From positions 12,240,817 to 12,304,816 of the forward strand of contig NC_084806.1 of the NCBI RefSeq assembly GCF_963583255.1: a stretch of 64,000 nucleotides of DNA, read 5' to 3'. Below, piece after piece: positions 21,389-34,950 of the stretch. The stretch is from Pyrus communis (lineage: Eukaryota > Streptophyta > Magnoliopsida > Rosales > Rosaceae). Position numbers and translations under genes: made by a program. Each line of letters begins with the position of its first letter. The stretch's first letter is position 1. Under the pieces are notes generated by a model that ran no database searches, was not told the DNA's origin, and saw nothing but the letters and a program-made list of their open reading frames with translations.

Positions 21389-24300
21389 ATGGCGGCTTCA
21401 ACTATGAAACTAACGCTCTTCTTACTCCCTTTGTTCTTCACCTTCTCCCTAATAATCTCAAGCCACCACCCACTAGATCCCTTAACCCCATCTGAATTCA
21501 AAAAGGTCCGAACCATAGTGAAAAAATCATACCCATCTGGCCTCAAACACAACCTAACCTTTCAATACATAGGTTTAGACGAGCCAGACAAACCAGTCCT
21601 CCAATCATGGCTTTCATCAAAAACCAAATCAAATCCCCCTCCTCGACGAGCCTTTGTCATCGCACGCCTCCACAAAGAAACCCACGAGCTCGTGGTCGAT
21701 TTATCCAATCGTTACATAATTTCCGATAAAGTTTACGGTGGAAATGATGGTTACCCTATGCTCACCAACGACGAACAAACAGCGGCAAGTGCACTTCCGT
21801 TTTCCTATCAACCATTTCTCGATTCGGTTAAGAAGAGGGAGCTTAACTTGTCCGACGTTGTTTGTGCCACGTTTACAGTTGGGTGGTTTGGGGAGAAGCA
21901 TAGTAGAAGAGCTATCAAAATTCTGTCTTTTTATAAAGAGGGCACGGCTAATCTGTACATGAGGCCCTTGGAGGGAGTATCTTTGTTGGTTGATCTTGAT
22001 GAAATGAAAATAGTGGAGTATTATGACAGGTCTAGGCTTCCGATGCCGAAGGCTGAAGGAACGGAGTATCGGCTGTCAAAGCAGAAGCCGCCATTCGGTC
22101 CGCCGCTGAATGGTTTCGTTATCGAGCAACCGAACGGACCCGGGTTCAAAATCGACGGGCACAAAATAAGGTTAGCTTTACGTGAATTTACTTTAAGAGA
22201 AATGTGTGATCACAAGAAATTTCGCACAGAGGTTGATTATCTTCATTTCAACAAACCATTTTTAAGTTTAACAGTTCCTCTTAATTCTGTTAGTACTTGT
22301 TCAATTCAGACTTGTGGCTGTAAAGAAACCCCAACTTATAAAGACGCAAAAAAGGTATATAAAAGAGAAAAACCTTGCATAAATTATTTTCATAAAAATA
22401 AAATAAAACACCCCAACTTATGATAATGAAGGTGGACCGGAAAATGAATATGAAAAATTAGTATTCGGTCTCTAGTATTTAATGTTCATTGATTAAGACC
22501 TTATTAGTTTTTAGATTTTGATCAAAGTTCCGATCATTAATATATTAATGAATTACATGTAAGTTACATAATTTTTATAATAAAAATTAGTAATTGATTT
22601 AGAGTTTTAAAACTCACACCCTTATTAAACTACTAATTAATTTTCAATTCAAACATTTCTAAAATATAAAAAATAAAATTAGAGTAAGATTGTACCCATT
22701 AAATTTATATAAAAAAAATTGATTTGTACCCATATTTAAATATACCAATTTGTTATATGAAAAATGTACCTCTTTTTAATATAAAATGTACCCATTTTTT
22801 TTATTTATATAAAATGCATTTAATATTTTCTCTAATCCATTTGTGAACTTATATAGGTACATTCTATTTCGTTGATTTGAGAATGTTTCTATGTCAAGTT
22901 TAATAAAAGAAATTTAATAATGTTATTAAGCCTAATATCTCTTTCTTTCTATTTTTTTTTTTTTTTGAAAAATGTACCAATGATTTGGTACAATAATTTT
23001 TTAGTTAGTTTTTATGAACGTACCCATGTGTATATACACACACAAAATATATTGGAAAGTATAATTTATTTTTAATCCCATAAATTATGAGGTTTTATTT
23101 TAAATCTCATTAATATAAATAACTACAAATTTCATTTTTAAGTTAAAAATATAATAATCTACATAGAAATACATTATTACATTAATATTAGGAATTTTGA
23201 TAAAATACTAAAGACCACGAAGATTTGAATCAAAGAAAATTGGTAATTAAGGACCACATTCAAAGTGCCCCAAATGAGTATGGGCCAGTTAGCCTCAATT
23301 AATTAAGTGTTGGGTTTGCTTTTAGAAAACTGACAAAAAGAACAATCTCTCTGGACAATGTAGTAGCGACATGTCACTTGAAATAAACAATGACTCTAAG
23401 AATTTATTTGAAAGTATTTTTAAAATAACTAAAAGTGTTTTTAAATAAAATATTTTTGGGTTCTAAAACTTTGCTAAATGCACTTCAAGTGTTTTTGCAA
23501 TATTCACTTGCATTTTTGTTAATTGATACAAAAAAAATTTCATTAAAAACACTTTCAATCATTTTAAAATCATTATTCTTGACTTTAGTTGACTAGTTGG
23601 TTTGTCCCCCAGAATTTTCATATGACAACAAACTTGAACGATAAATATTCCACAAATTAGGCGTAGAATTGTAATTAGACATTACAAATTAAAATTTGCA
23701 ACCTTGAGTCTTGACTATGTAATCACAAGACAAATGCCGGCAATGACTTGGCTAATGTACAATAGTGGAGCCATGAATTATTTGGTGGGTGGGCTAAACT
23801 AAAATTATTACGAGGAGATCAAATGGTTAAATTTTTTTATTACTTACATAAAGTTACACAATAACAAGCCTGAAAGTAATAATTTAAAGTAAGAAATTTC
23901 ACTATGAATAAAGCAAGTTTCAACTAGATTTAACAAAGAAAACATTTGAAGTTGCAACTTATTGTAGAAAGATACATACATCATCAATCTTGTCATAACA
24001 ATTTAACAAATAAATGAAAAAGTACCTATTCAAGTTAATGGAATTGAAATCCTTTGTTATTTCTTCTGAATCAATCTTTTCGGCAAGCTCTTTTTCAATG
24101 TACACAACCATTGAATCTACTAAAAATTCATTCTCTATCTTGTTGCGAAGTCTTGTTTTAAAGTACCATTGTACGAACTCTAAAAACTCTTAAAATTAAA
24201 GTAATAAACAAATAAAATCATCAAGACATAAGAATAAAATGGTCAGAAACTTACCTATTGATGAGAAAAATTAATAAACTTTCTCATCGGGACAAAGGCT

Positions 24301-27300
24301 TTCTGAAAAGTGAAAAATCGTCAATGTTGTACCCCAAAAGTCAAAAAATAAAAAATAAACTACTCATATGAAACCTAAAATAATAAAATATTAAATCTAT
24401 TTTTTAAAATCGGATGACTACTCCTAGGAAATCTAAACTAATCACTATAGACTACTTCCTATAAACTAATAAAATAAAAAGACTTATTGAGACGTGTGTG
24501 TCATCGTGTGTAGTATTTAAAATATAATAATAATAAATTTTGATATTGATTAAAGTAAATAATTTATGTAATATTTATTAACTCTTACTTTTTCTATAAG
24601 TAATCCTATTTTGCAAAACTTTTACTTATTGGATGGATTATAACAATTAAAAATAATATAATAGTCTAAATTATCAGTATTTTTAACCTTAAATGACTAA
24701 AATTCTCCCTATGCTAGAGCCCACCCTTAACTGTTACTGCCTCCGCCTTTGCTAATGTATACGTGTATTGTACATCTTTGTCAACTGGTGAGTCCTTGTC
24801 CATAATGGACTTAAAGATTGAAGCTCATTGTCTTGTTATGGTGCCGCATGGTATTGAATTGTTGATTTTAAAATATGGAATTATTGACTCGAAAATAAGG
24901 AAAACGATGGATCCATCTGGACCACTATGGTTATATATTAATGAATAATATTAGGGAGATTAAATTTTTTAAACCAAATTTATAAATTAAATGATGTGGT
25001 TGGAGATGATTGAATTATTAATTAAGTATCGATTAACGTGCTTGTTCTTATTTGTGACACATCATTTAGTTTGTAAGTTGATTTAAAAAAGTTAATCTTC
25101 CTAATATTACTCTATATTAATGCATAAAGATGGGACATGGAACCTCTCTGGATCCATGCATCCTAATCCTAGGGATCCACCAATCCGGGCCATTGAAATT
25201 TGATCAAACGGCTAAAGTTATTATAATTTTTAAAATGAACCCCTGTTTATAGCCGTTGGATCAAAATTAAATGACCTAAATTGGTAGATCCCTAAGATTA
25301 GGATGCATAGATCCGGAGAGGATGCATGTCCTAAAGATGAATCCATCTGGACCACTATGAATCCATCTGGACCATTATGGTGCCGCTAGGTTAAGCCGCT
25401 AGGTTAAGCTTTACCAGTGCTTGATTTTTCCCCCTTCCTACGCAAGGCTTAAAATTTAGAAATTGGAGTATTGATCTGAACTTGACCCAACTGAAATTTT
25501 GGTTCATAATTTAAAATTTTATAAGTATTTGTCTCTAAATTTGTCACAATGTGGAGTTTTAGTTCTTTTGCATAACACTGTTCAAATTTTTGTCTGAAAT
25601 AAAGGATTACAAGGGGAAAAAAAAAAAAAAAAGAGATGAAAATTTTAACTGAGTTATAAAAAAAAAACAAATCATTGATCTATATTGTGACAAGCTTAGA
25701 GGCCATGACTCAAAAATTTTTAGTTTATACACCAAACTCTAATTGAATCAAAATTCAAAAGCCAATACTCTATTTTTCTCATCAGAATGTGATCGCGACA
25801 GCCAACACTAACAATAATTTTTTCGTATTTTAAAACAAAAAACAAAGAACATGGAGGTGGAGACTATACTATTAATTTTTAGTTTTGGAGCCAAAATTCA
25901 TGTTGGTTTAAGGCTTAGCTTTAACTTACCTTCTATTCATTATGTTGTTTGTCTACAATCACTCATTATTTTCTGATTTATAAGTCCAATATTCATTCAG
26001 CTGGGCTAATTGGGATTTCCATTTGGGATTTGATGTTCGAGCTGGTCCAATAATTTCGTTGGCATCAATCTACGATCTAGAAAAGGCTACATATCGTCAA
26101 GTATTATACAGAGCGTTCGTATCCGAGCTTTTTGTGCCGTACATGGACCCAACTGAAGAATGGTACTACAAGACCTTCTTTGATGCCGGTGAATATGGTT
26201 TTGGTCAACTGGCTATGCCACTTGAGCCCTTGACTGATTGCCCTGCCAATGCTGAGTTCTTGGATGCATACTACGCTGGGGAGGATGGCACTCCTGTTAA
26301 AATATCTAATGCTTTTTGCATATTTGAGCAACAGTCTGGAAGTGTCATGTGGCGTCACACTGAATATTCAATTCATGGAGAACTGGTAGGGCATCAAATT
26401 GATTTTTAACTTCAATTTGAACAAGTCCTTTCTTGTATTTCTTATAGTTGTTCATTTATTATGGTTGATTGTTAATTAAACATATCAATTGTCGCGTTAC
26501 GTCATGCTATTAGCCGATGCAACATGCATGGTTTGAATGTGTGGTCCATTCTAGCATTTTCTTAACATGTGGAGAAAAAAATTGAGTCAAAACTTTTCCT
26601 ACCACGTTGCAGGTTGGGTGACACACACTATCTAGTTAAAATATAATATTTGTTAAAAGTTCTTAGTTCTGATTCAAATTATATTACACATTTTATGCCT
26701 GAATTTTCAACCGACGTTGTTTGCCACTGTGTTGTATTCTAACATGACAGATCTTGGTCTTACAGATAACGGAGGTTAGGCCAGAACTGAGCTTGATAGT
26801 GAGGATGGTCGCAACTGTTGGCAACTACGATTACATACTCGACTGGGAATTTAAGCCAAGCGGCTCCATCAAAATTGGGGTATGATAATTGATAAAGATG
26901 GATAGTATTTTAATTTGTTTGCCATCGATCGGCATAAGATTATACATAAGAAAGGGACCTGACACGAGCGTTCTAAAAATGTGACCATGCATTCATTTTT
27001 TATAATAATTCAGAGAAAAAGTAGACATGGAGGAGTGAATAAATTGTCATTAGGTGTTTCTGCGTTGCAGCTAAACCATTTTCTTTTTCAAACAGGTAGG
27101 CTTAACAGGAATACTAGAAGTGAAGGCTGCAGATTACACTCACACTAGTCAAATAAAGGAGGATGCTTATGGTACATTGCTAGCAGATTATACAATTGGG
27201 GTGTACCACGACCATTTCTTGACCTATTACCTTGATCTTGATGTGGATGGTGAAGCCAACTCCTTTGTCAAAAACAATTTGGTGACCAAAAGAGTGACAG

Positions 27301-27998
27301 ACAAGAACTCACCTAGAAAGAGCTATTGGACAGTTGAAAGTGAGACAGCTAAAACCGAATCGGATGCAAAAATTCAGTTGGGTTTGAAGGCATCGGAGCT
27401 GGTTGTGGTAAACCCTAACAAGAAGACCAAACCTGGAAACAGCATCGGTTATCGTCTAATTCCAGGGTCAATATCAAAAGCACTTTTAAGCGACGATGAT
27501 TACCCACAAATCCGAGGTGCATTTACCAATTACAATGTATGGGTCACACCTTATAACAAGTTTGAAAAATGGGCTGGAGGACTATATGCTGATCGGAGCC
27601 ATGGAGAAGAAACACTGGCTACTTGGAGCCTCAGGTATATTTAAACAATTAATATTATTTAATTATAGACACTGTTAAGGAGAACAAAATTTTAAATCAA
27701 ATTCGCAAACCAAATGATGTGTATATTTGAGTGTAACAATTTTAGACGTATGTTTGTGTACATTTCTTTTGTTCTAAATTATGTGAAAATGTGCAGGAAC
27801 CGAAAGATTGAAAATAAGGACATAGTGTTATGGTACACCGTGGGGTTTCATCATGTTCCTTGCCAAGAAGATTTTCCAATTATGCCAACATTAAGCGGTG
27901 GATTTGAGCTTCGGCCTACAAATTTCTTTGAGAGCAATCCTGTGCTTAAAACGAAACCTCCAAGTTCTAAGCATGTTAACTCCACAAAACAACCCTAA
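21389..27998 (+). CDS. Primary (copper) amine oxidase, five exons, intact
   Basis: This enzyme oxidises primary amines such as putrescine to aldehyde, ammonia and hydrogen peroxide using copper and a topaquinone made from its own tyrosine. Exons: 21389-22170, 26001-26385, 26766-26879, 27096-27634, 27797-27998. All junctions are GT-AG, phases agree, and they sum to 673 residues, normal for plants. The ATG at 21389 has a strong context (AAAGCCATGGCG). Residues 1-29 look like a signal peptide ([20 protein letters not shown]), so apoplast or vacuole is likely. N2/N3 domains lie in exon 1. The catalytic Asp is about residue 322 ([12 protein letters not shown]), the topaquinone Tyr about 410 ([11 protein letters not shown]), copper ligands His465/His467 (YHDHF) and His626 (GFHHVP). 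Ligand spacing from the cofactor equals that of the pea enzyme (+55, +57, +216). No peroxisomal SKL end is present (TKQP). Intron 1 (3830 bp) is enlarged by transposons. Likely functional. Confidence 0.95.
22430..23230. repeat. AT-rich intronic DNA with recurrent GTACC(C)AT motif
   Basis: Within intron 1, the phrase ATGTACCCAT or a close variant recurs about eight times between 22690 and 23030 in either orientation. The spacing is irregular, so it is not a simple tandem repeat. It may be an old MITE-type element. Confidence 0.4.
23405..23580. mobile_element. Short palindromic MITE-like element in amine oxidase intron 1
   Basis: The arms AACTAAAAGTGTTTTTAA (about 23427) and ATTAAAAACACTTTCAAT (about 23542) are inverted relative to each other. 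The element is about 175 bp, AT-rich and non-coding. No target duplication could be assigned. Confidence 0.5.
23760..24751 (-). mobile_element. Non-autonomous hAT element in amine oxidase intron 1
   Basis: The perfect 8 bp target duplication CTAATGTA stands at 23752-23759 and 24752-24759. The ends CAATAGTGGAGCC and CAAAGGCGGAGGC (read inward) are inverted repeats. On the minus strand, about 24180-24020 encodes [30 protein letters not shown], the C-terminal tail of a TTF/MYM-type hAT transposase. The rest of the transposase is missing. A 1.8 kb relative lies at 56993-58817 in opposite orientation. Confidence 0.9.
25133..25331. mobile_element. MITE with GGATCC-rich ends in amine oxidase intron 1
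   Basis: The 8 bp direct repeat TAAAGATG stands at 25125-25132 and 25332-25339. The ends form a long inverted repeat of over 40 bp with few mismatches (CCTCTCTGGATCCATGCATC against CCTCTCCGGATCTATGCATC). It is 199 bp and belongs to the same family as 14391-14599. Confidence 0.88.
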
Positions 27999-28490
27999 TT
28001 TCAGTAGTTTTCGTTTTCTTTTTCCCCTACTAAGACTTTTGTAATATGTCAGTACCCAATAAAGATGTTAAATTTACTGTAATTTACCCCTTTTTTATGT
28101 TGTATAACTAAGGGAAATCTTATTTTATATATCCTCAAGTGGATTCATGATCTTTTGTTTGGATAGCTTCCAGAAAGTCAAACAATACAAGGACAATAGA
28201 TTCAAAGCATATAACTATTGAGAATGGTAAAAAGAGATGGGCTTCAAAACTTGCGTGTCACTAGCATGCAGCTTATAGAGAAATGGTTGATCAGACCCTA
28301 TATAATTTGCATCTAATTTCGTACCCTATATTCAAGGAAAAGTCCTTGTTCTCGAGTGTGAATCGTATTCTAATTATGGAATTAGAAACTTCTATAATTG
28401 AGATGCCATAAAACAGTAAGAGTAAAATTCATTATCATAATAAAAGTCTAAAACCCATAATAGACTCAGTAAAAATAAACCCTTGCTCGA
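27999..28490. other. 3' flank of the amine oxidase gene, no gene seen
   Basis: AATAAA at about 28060 may serve as the polyadenylation signal of the amine oxidase. Nothing else is recognised. Confidence 0.4.
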
Positions 28491-28670
28491 TAAAATACGA
28501 TTCGTGGCGCAAAAGGTATTTGTGCAATGAAATTTTAATACTCGTTGCGCAAAGTATATAAAGAAATAAATAGAATAAAAATTTTGCACAACAAAAGCTA
28601 TATATTTCATCTCGCAGAGTCAATGTATTTTCTTTTTTATATTTTAAATTGTAAAAGGAAATTATTTTTT
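28491..28670. repeat. GCGCAAAG-type repeat array, left part
   Basis: Variants of TTCGTCGCGCAAAG occur at 28501, 28547, 28586 and 28606, separated by AT-rich spacers ending in TATATTTTAAATTGTAAA. The same pattern continues at 34951-35254 and in a residual stretch after solo LTRs B and C. It resembles subterminal repeats of CACTA-type transposons, but no CACTA terminus was found. Confidence 0.55.
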
Positions 28671-31231
28671 ACACACCCCGACTGAAATCGAGGCATGCTA
28701 GCTGTCATCCGAAGGTGACGTAACCAAAGTGTGAATGATGTAAAAATGTGAATAGATTAAAATCGAAACTAAAACTTAGTTAAACTACTAAAGTGATTGC
28801 GCAGTAGTGAGTAGAACCCATCGAATACAAATGTTCAGAGCATAGATGACAAATAGTGCAGTCGAAACTAAAAAAGTACTTAATACACAATGCGATAAGT
28901 TCCTACGTTTAAATAGAAATATGTTAGAGTCGCCACTAATCCTCGCATGCCACAGAGTAGGTTAGCTATCTAGGACCTGGAGGGGCAAAAACAGAAGGGT
29001 GAGTGGGCACAAAAATAAGGATTTATAAAATCCATTTATTTTCTGAACATACTAATCCCTCGATGTAAAACATGTATAGTTTCCAGAAAATCATACTACG
29101 TATAGGTGTGAAATCAAATGCAAAGCAATAGTAAATCCAGAAGCATGCCACATCACAATCTCAATAGCAATATAAATATATCATGTGCTCAACAATCTAT
29201 ACTAGCAAGCAAGTCGGAGTTGCCTAATGTGACCTGTATGACTGCACCTATTGTTCATCAATCTATGCTAGTACACGAGTCGGAGTTGCCTAACACGACA
29301 TGTACGACAGAAATAAGTGTAATAATATACGCTCTAGTGTTACAATCACATGAAGACTAGCGCTATTCGCTGTCACATACGAGTTAGAATTGTCTATTGC
29401 AATTTGTACGACAGGACTAGCACCTACTTGGATCCAAGGCGAGCGTGCGATGCTAACGTGAAAAACACGTGAAAGACTAGCATGGCCCTGGGCTGAGCAC
29501 TCACACCTGGGTGTAACAATGATGAGCAGATTATATGAATGTAAGCATGTCATAATGATTCAACAACCTCAAACAACATAATAACCTTACCTAGACCTAC
29601 TTGCACTTCCCGTAATTATTTTAGCATTTCACAACAGTACAATATTTACGAGTAGGTAAAATGCATATGAATATGCCATGACAATATATAAATCACAACC
29701 ACATAATAGCATTTTTAAAATTAATAAAACATGGCATAAAATGCATAAATCAATTTAAAAGCATTTGTGGATACTATAAAGTGTGTAGATACACACACAC
29801 ACACACACACAAACAAAAATGCCCACTCACTGATATGTCGATGGATCGTAGCCCCCTAGTCTCGCTTGTCATCGTACATTCTAGGGGTAAGTCTCCCCTA
29901 TATGTGAAACAACTAATACTAATTATTTAATAAAGACATACACTAAAAGCTAGGAATAACTCCCCATAGTTTGCTCAAATGGAAGGTTTAAATATATGAA
30001 AATGTTTTACTTGAAGTCGTTGACCCACACGTGTCAACCACTTGTCGGCCGGAGGCCGGACACGCCCTCACGCACCACTTAACCCACAGCCACGTGTCTG
30101 ACAGAACCCTAATGGACGTTAGGAATATTCCGTTAAATAGTAACGGCGGTACCTGATGCTGTTAGAATATTCTGTCAAGTCTGACGAAATATTCGTCGTC
30201 TTTTCTGGTGGGTTGCCGTCATCCGTTGTCGTCGGCTGCAGTCTGATTTCGTCGGAAACTGGGGATTTTTCGCCGGTTTTGTAGAAAATTTTCAAACCTT
30301 TATAACTTCTTCATTTCTCAACCATTTTCCATGAAAATTATATGGATTTGAAGCTTGTGACAAGGAGAACATTATTTTACCTCTTAGAAGTCTAAAAGGT
30401 AGACGGAAGAGGACTGAAAAAGCCTCAAAAGCTTTTGGCTATAAGCTCGACTCTTCGAAAACGTGTGTTCTCGTGTCAACTTCACTCCAAAGTTAGTCTA
30501 GGAACTCCAGAGAGTTGGCTAGATGCTTCCACAACCTTCAAAACATCGAAACTCGACCGGGATCACGTCGGTACAAACTTGTCCGAGTCGAAGGTTTCGA
30601 GTTGCTCTGCATTGACCATTCAAAACTCAACCAACTCGTGATTGGTTAGTACGGTTGTGATCGCGGTGACGAGAGGAACATGATGGTAGTGTTTTTAGGT
30701 TCGATTTGTGAAGACTTGGTGTTAGAGAGTACGGGTTAGAGAGAGAGAGAAAGAGATGAGAGAGAGTGTGATGTGTTTTCTGATTGGCTGAACAGAGAGA
30801 GATGATAACTGATTGGGTGAAAGAAAGTGGGAAGCAAAATAATTGGTGGTGAGGGATTTGAGGGCACGGGTTAGATTTTTAAAAGGAAAAGGGGATAAGA
30901 TTTTCAGATTCTACACAGTAAAAATATGCAAGAAAATTTGTCTCCCTATCAAGAACAATGTTCCCAACACTAATAGATTAGCAAACACACGTGTACAACT
31001 CTACCCGTTGTTAACGTACTTTACTTGCGCGCAACTTTTTCTTTGCAGATCTGATTCGGGTCCAACTCGCACTCACGTGTTTGTAACAATGAGTATTAGT
31101 TAATTATAATAGCAGGAAAAATAATTTAAAGCCGCATAATCACATCCACGTCACTTTGCCAACAAGGGCATAAATGTCAATTTACACACTTAGGGAGATA
31201 TTACATAGAAAATTAGGGACAGGTCGTCACA
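28671..31231 (-). mobile_element. 3' LTR of degenerate Ty3/gypsy element A
   Basis: On the minus strand the LTR begins TGTGACGACCTGTCCC at 31231, right after the purine-rich AAGGGGCTAGGT (31232-31243), and ends near 28671 in GGGTGTGT. It shares start, middle and end with solo LTRs B and C. It contains an (AC)n tract at 29791-29813 and a (GA)n-like tract at 30736-30770. No open gene is present. Confidence 0.8.
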
Positions 31232-31243
31232 ACCTAGCCCCTT
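31232..31243 (-). other. Polypurine tract of gypsy element A
   Basis: AAGGGGCTAGGT on the minus strand abuts the LTR start, the position where plus-strand synthesis is primed in LTR retrotransposons. Confidence 0.7.
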
Positions 31244-31286
31244 AAGAAAATTTTGTCCCTAAAATTTCAACAATGCTGAAAATCAA

Positions 31287-34200
31287 TCAAAGAAAAACAC
31301 GTGGATACAAATCTTGCATTCGCTCTTCTGTCTCCCAAGTAGTTTCCTCAATTGAGTGGTTCTTCCACAAGACTTTCATCATACGAACGGTCTTATTCCT
31401 GAGAACTTTATCCTTCCAATCAAGAATCGTCACTGGGACCTTGTCATAAGTCAAATCCGAATTAATCTCTAACAGTTGAGGAGGAATCACATATAACAGA
31501 TCAAAGACGTATCTCCGTAGCATCGACACGTGGAATACATTATCTACCCTCGACAACTCTGGAGGTAGATCAAGTCGATAAGCAACTTCACCAACTTGCT
31601 CAATGATTTGATACGGTCCGATATAACGAGGGCTTAACTTCATTTTCTTTCCGAATCTCACCATGCCCTTCCATGGTAATAGCTTTAAGAATACCCAATC
31701 ACCAACCTTGTAAACTCTGTCAGTCAAATGTCTGTCGACAATACTCTTTTGCCGATCCTAGGCTACTTTCATGTTAGCCTTTATCACCTGAATATTATGT
31801 ATCGTCTCATTCACTAGCTCAAGGCCCACCAAAAATTCTTCACCTACCTCGAACCAACACAATGAGGTATGACATGGTTTCCCATACAACGCTTCAAATG
31901 GTGACATACCAATGTTGGAATGGAAGCTATTGTTTTAGGCAAATTCTATCAACGACAAGTGCTTATGCCATGTGTCTCCGAACTGCAGAACTGATGATCT
32001 CAACATATCTTCAAGTGTCTGGATAATTCTCTTTAATTGCCCATTAGTTTGAGGATGATAGGCGGTGCTGTAGAGTAACCTCGATCCTAAAATTTTTTGG
32101 AAAGCAACCCAGAACTTCAAAGTAAGTCTGGGGTCCCAATCAGAAATGATACTAACTGGAAAATCATGATACTTGACAATTTCAGAGATGAAAAGTTAGC
32201 CAACCAACTCAACGAGTAGTTCTCACGAAAAGCTAGAAAGTGTGCTGACTTGGTAAGCCGATCTACAATCACCCAGATACCGTTATAACCATTTCGCGTA
32301 CGAGACAACTTGTACATGAAATCTATTGTGAAAATTTTCCATTTCCACTGGTGTATCAGGAGTAGCTGTAGTAACCCAAATAGTTTCTTCCTTTCCGATT
32401 TGACCTGTTGGCAGATTAAAAACAACGACTTACATACTCTACAATTTCTCTTTTCATTCCAGGCCAATAATAGAAAGGTTGGATGGTATGATACATTTTG
32501 GTACTCTCTGGATGTATCGCATAAGCTGAAATATGCGCTTCATCCAATATTTCTTTCTTCAGTTCTTCCACATTTGGTAATACATCCAATCGTCTTGCAT
32601 CATCATACCAACAGGCCTTCAAATCCTTAGATCTCCCATTTTTCCGTCCAACACTACTTGTTTTAATTCCTGGGATTTTGAATCGTTCATCTGGGCCTCG
32701 AGAACACGATCTAACAAAACTAGTCTGACTTGAAAGCTGGCAAGTAGGCATTCCTAGTCATTCACTTCTAAAGTGGCTCCAGTAAATATTAGATTAGTAA
32801 GGAAAGGAACACGACATGCATAAAGAGCATTAAGTTGGCCATGAGATTTCCTGTTGAGGGCATCAGCTACAATATTTGCATGACCAGGATGATACTCGAT
32901 AGTGCAGTCATAGTCACTGATCAATTATATCCATCTCCGTTGTCGGAGATTAAGCTCTTTCTAAGTGAAGAAATACTTGAGGCTCTTGTGGTCAGTGAAG
33001 ACTCAACACTGTTCCCCATAAAGATAATGTCGCCAAATTTTCAAAGCGAAAACGATAGCTGCCAACTTGAGATCATAAGTATGATAGTTGATCTCATGGG
33101 GCTTTAACTGTCATGAAGCATATACAATCACCCTTCTATGTTGCATCAATACATAGCCTAGATCATTCAGAGAGATGTCACTATAGATCTCAAAATTCCC
33201 ATTGTCATAGGGAAATGCCAGGATAGGTGCATGAGTGAGACAGTACTTTAACTGTTGGAAACTTCGTTCACAATCATCACTTCACTCAAAATTAACTCAT
33301 TTCCTAATCAATCTTGTTAGAGGTAGGGCTATGGCTAAGAAATCGTTCACAAAGTGTTAATAATAGCTCGCAAGACCAAGAAAACTCCAAACTTCAGTGA
33401 CAGTCCGAAGTTGCTCCCAGTTTTCCACTGTTGCCACTTTCTGGGGATCCATAAGAACACTTTAAGCTGATATCACGTATCGTAAGAATGACACTTGATC
33501 CAGCCAGAACTGGCACTTACTGAATTTGCCGTACAACTTATTCTTCCTTAACTTCTTCAGAACCAGACATAGATGTCTAGCATGCTCAGCCTCGCTCTTA
33601 GAGTACACCAGGACGTCGTCGATGAAGACGATTACAAACCTATCAAGGTAAGGACGAAATACCCGATTGGCATCACAAGAAACTCATAATGACCATATCG
33701 AGTTCTGAAGGTTGTTTTGAGAACATCATCTTTTCTGACCTTCAGCTAGTAATAATCGGACCTTAGATCAATTTTTGAGATAACACAGGCACCATGGAGT
33801 TGATCAAAGAGATCATCGATACGTGGCAATGGATAACAATTTTTAATCGTCATCCGATTCAACTGTCTGTAATCGATGCAAAGCCTCAAAGTTTCATTTT
33901 TATTCCTTACAAACAAGACTGAAGCTCCCCAAAGAGAGGTGCTCGGCTGAATAAAACCTTTATCAACAAGTTCTTGCAACTGGGTTTTCAATTCTCTTAA
34001 TTTAGTAGGAGCTATATGATAAGGAGTTAGAGAAATAGGATCAGTACCTGGAATTAGGTCGATAGTGAACTCCACTTCACGGTCCGATGGTAAGCCAGGT
34101 AAATCGTTGGGAAAAATGTCAGGAAAATGTTTGACTACTCGAATTTCTTCCACACAAGCAAGATTATCTTCAGTCGCTACTACATGAGCTAAGTAGCATT

Positions 34201-34945
34201 GACAACCCTCCCTCAACAACCGTTTGCCCTCACTGCAAAGATAACTCCATGTTTCAGACTGCTACGTTCACCAACAAACGTGACAATAGGCATGCCCGGT
34301 CGGTGAAAAGTAATAATCTTCTAATAACAATTAAACTTGGCATGATTGTAATGTAACCAATCCATGCCCAAGATAACGTCAAGGTCAACGATATCCAAAG
34401 GAACAAGGTTGGCTGGCATCACGACATCCTCAATAAGAATGAGACATCTTTGATACTCCCAACTAAAATAACAAACTTCACCCCTAGGCATTGAGAACTC
34501 TAACTCATAATCGATGAGAGTGAGGTGAGGTTGAGTCTTTTAAGCAAACGTATGGGAAATAACTGAATGTGTAGCACCCGAGTCAATTAATATTCTAGCA
34601 AAATGACTAAGACCATTCAATTTACCCATGATCAAGTTGGAATTACTCTGCATATCTTGCAAGGTGATATGATTGACTTGACCATGAGCCTGTTGTCGGC
34701 CTCCTCGACCCCAGTTTCCTTGGTTCTCATTTCCTCATCCCTGGTTACCTCGACCTTGATTTTTCGGATTAGGCTGTCTGGTCGATGCGCCACTGCTAGA
34801 AGCTACCTCAAAGTTTTGGGACTGTCCTTGGTATATCACTACGATCCGCCAACCTAATACGGTGTATATGGTGTACAACCCCTAATACAGTGGATAACCG
34901 CCCTGGTAATAAAGATTAGGTGGGTATTGATATGCTCCTCCTGTC
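31287..34945 (-). pseudogene. Ty3/gypsy polyprotein relic (protease to integrase), chromovirus-like
   Basis: Read from right to left: a gag-protease linker with RGGRQQAHGQV (about 34700), protease ILIDSGATHSVIS (about 34580) and GMDWLHYNHAK (about 34350), reverse transcriptase start (34219-33746, [26 protein letters not shown]), a heavily damaged RT/RNase H part (33745-32760), integrase pieces (32751-31935, YHPQTNGQ near 32060), and the C-terminal tail 31727-31287 (KLSPRYIGPYQIIEQVGEVA). The tail layout is that of Tekay/Del-type chromoviruses. Many stops and frameshifts make it dead. Most of gag and the 5' LTR are missing beyond 34945, where it meets the GCGCAAAG repeat. Confidence 0.88.
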
Positions 34946-34950
34946 TAGTG

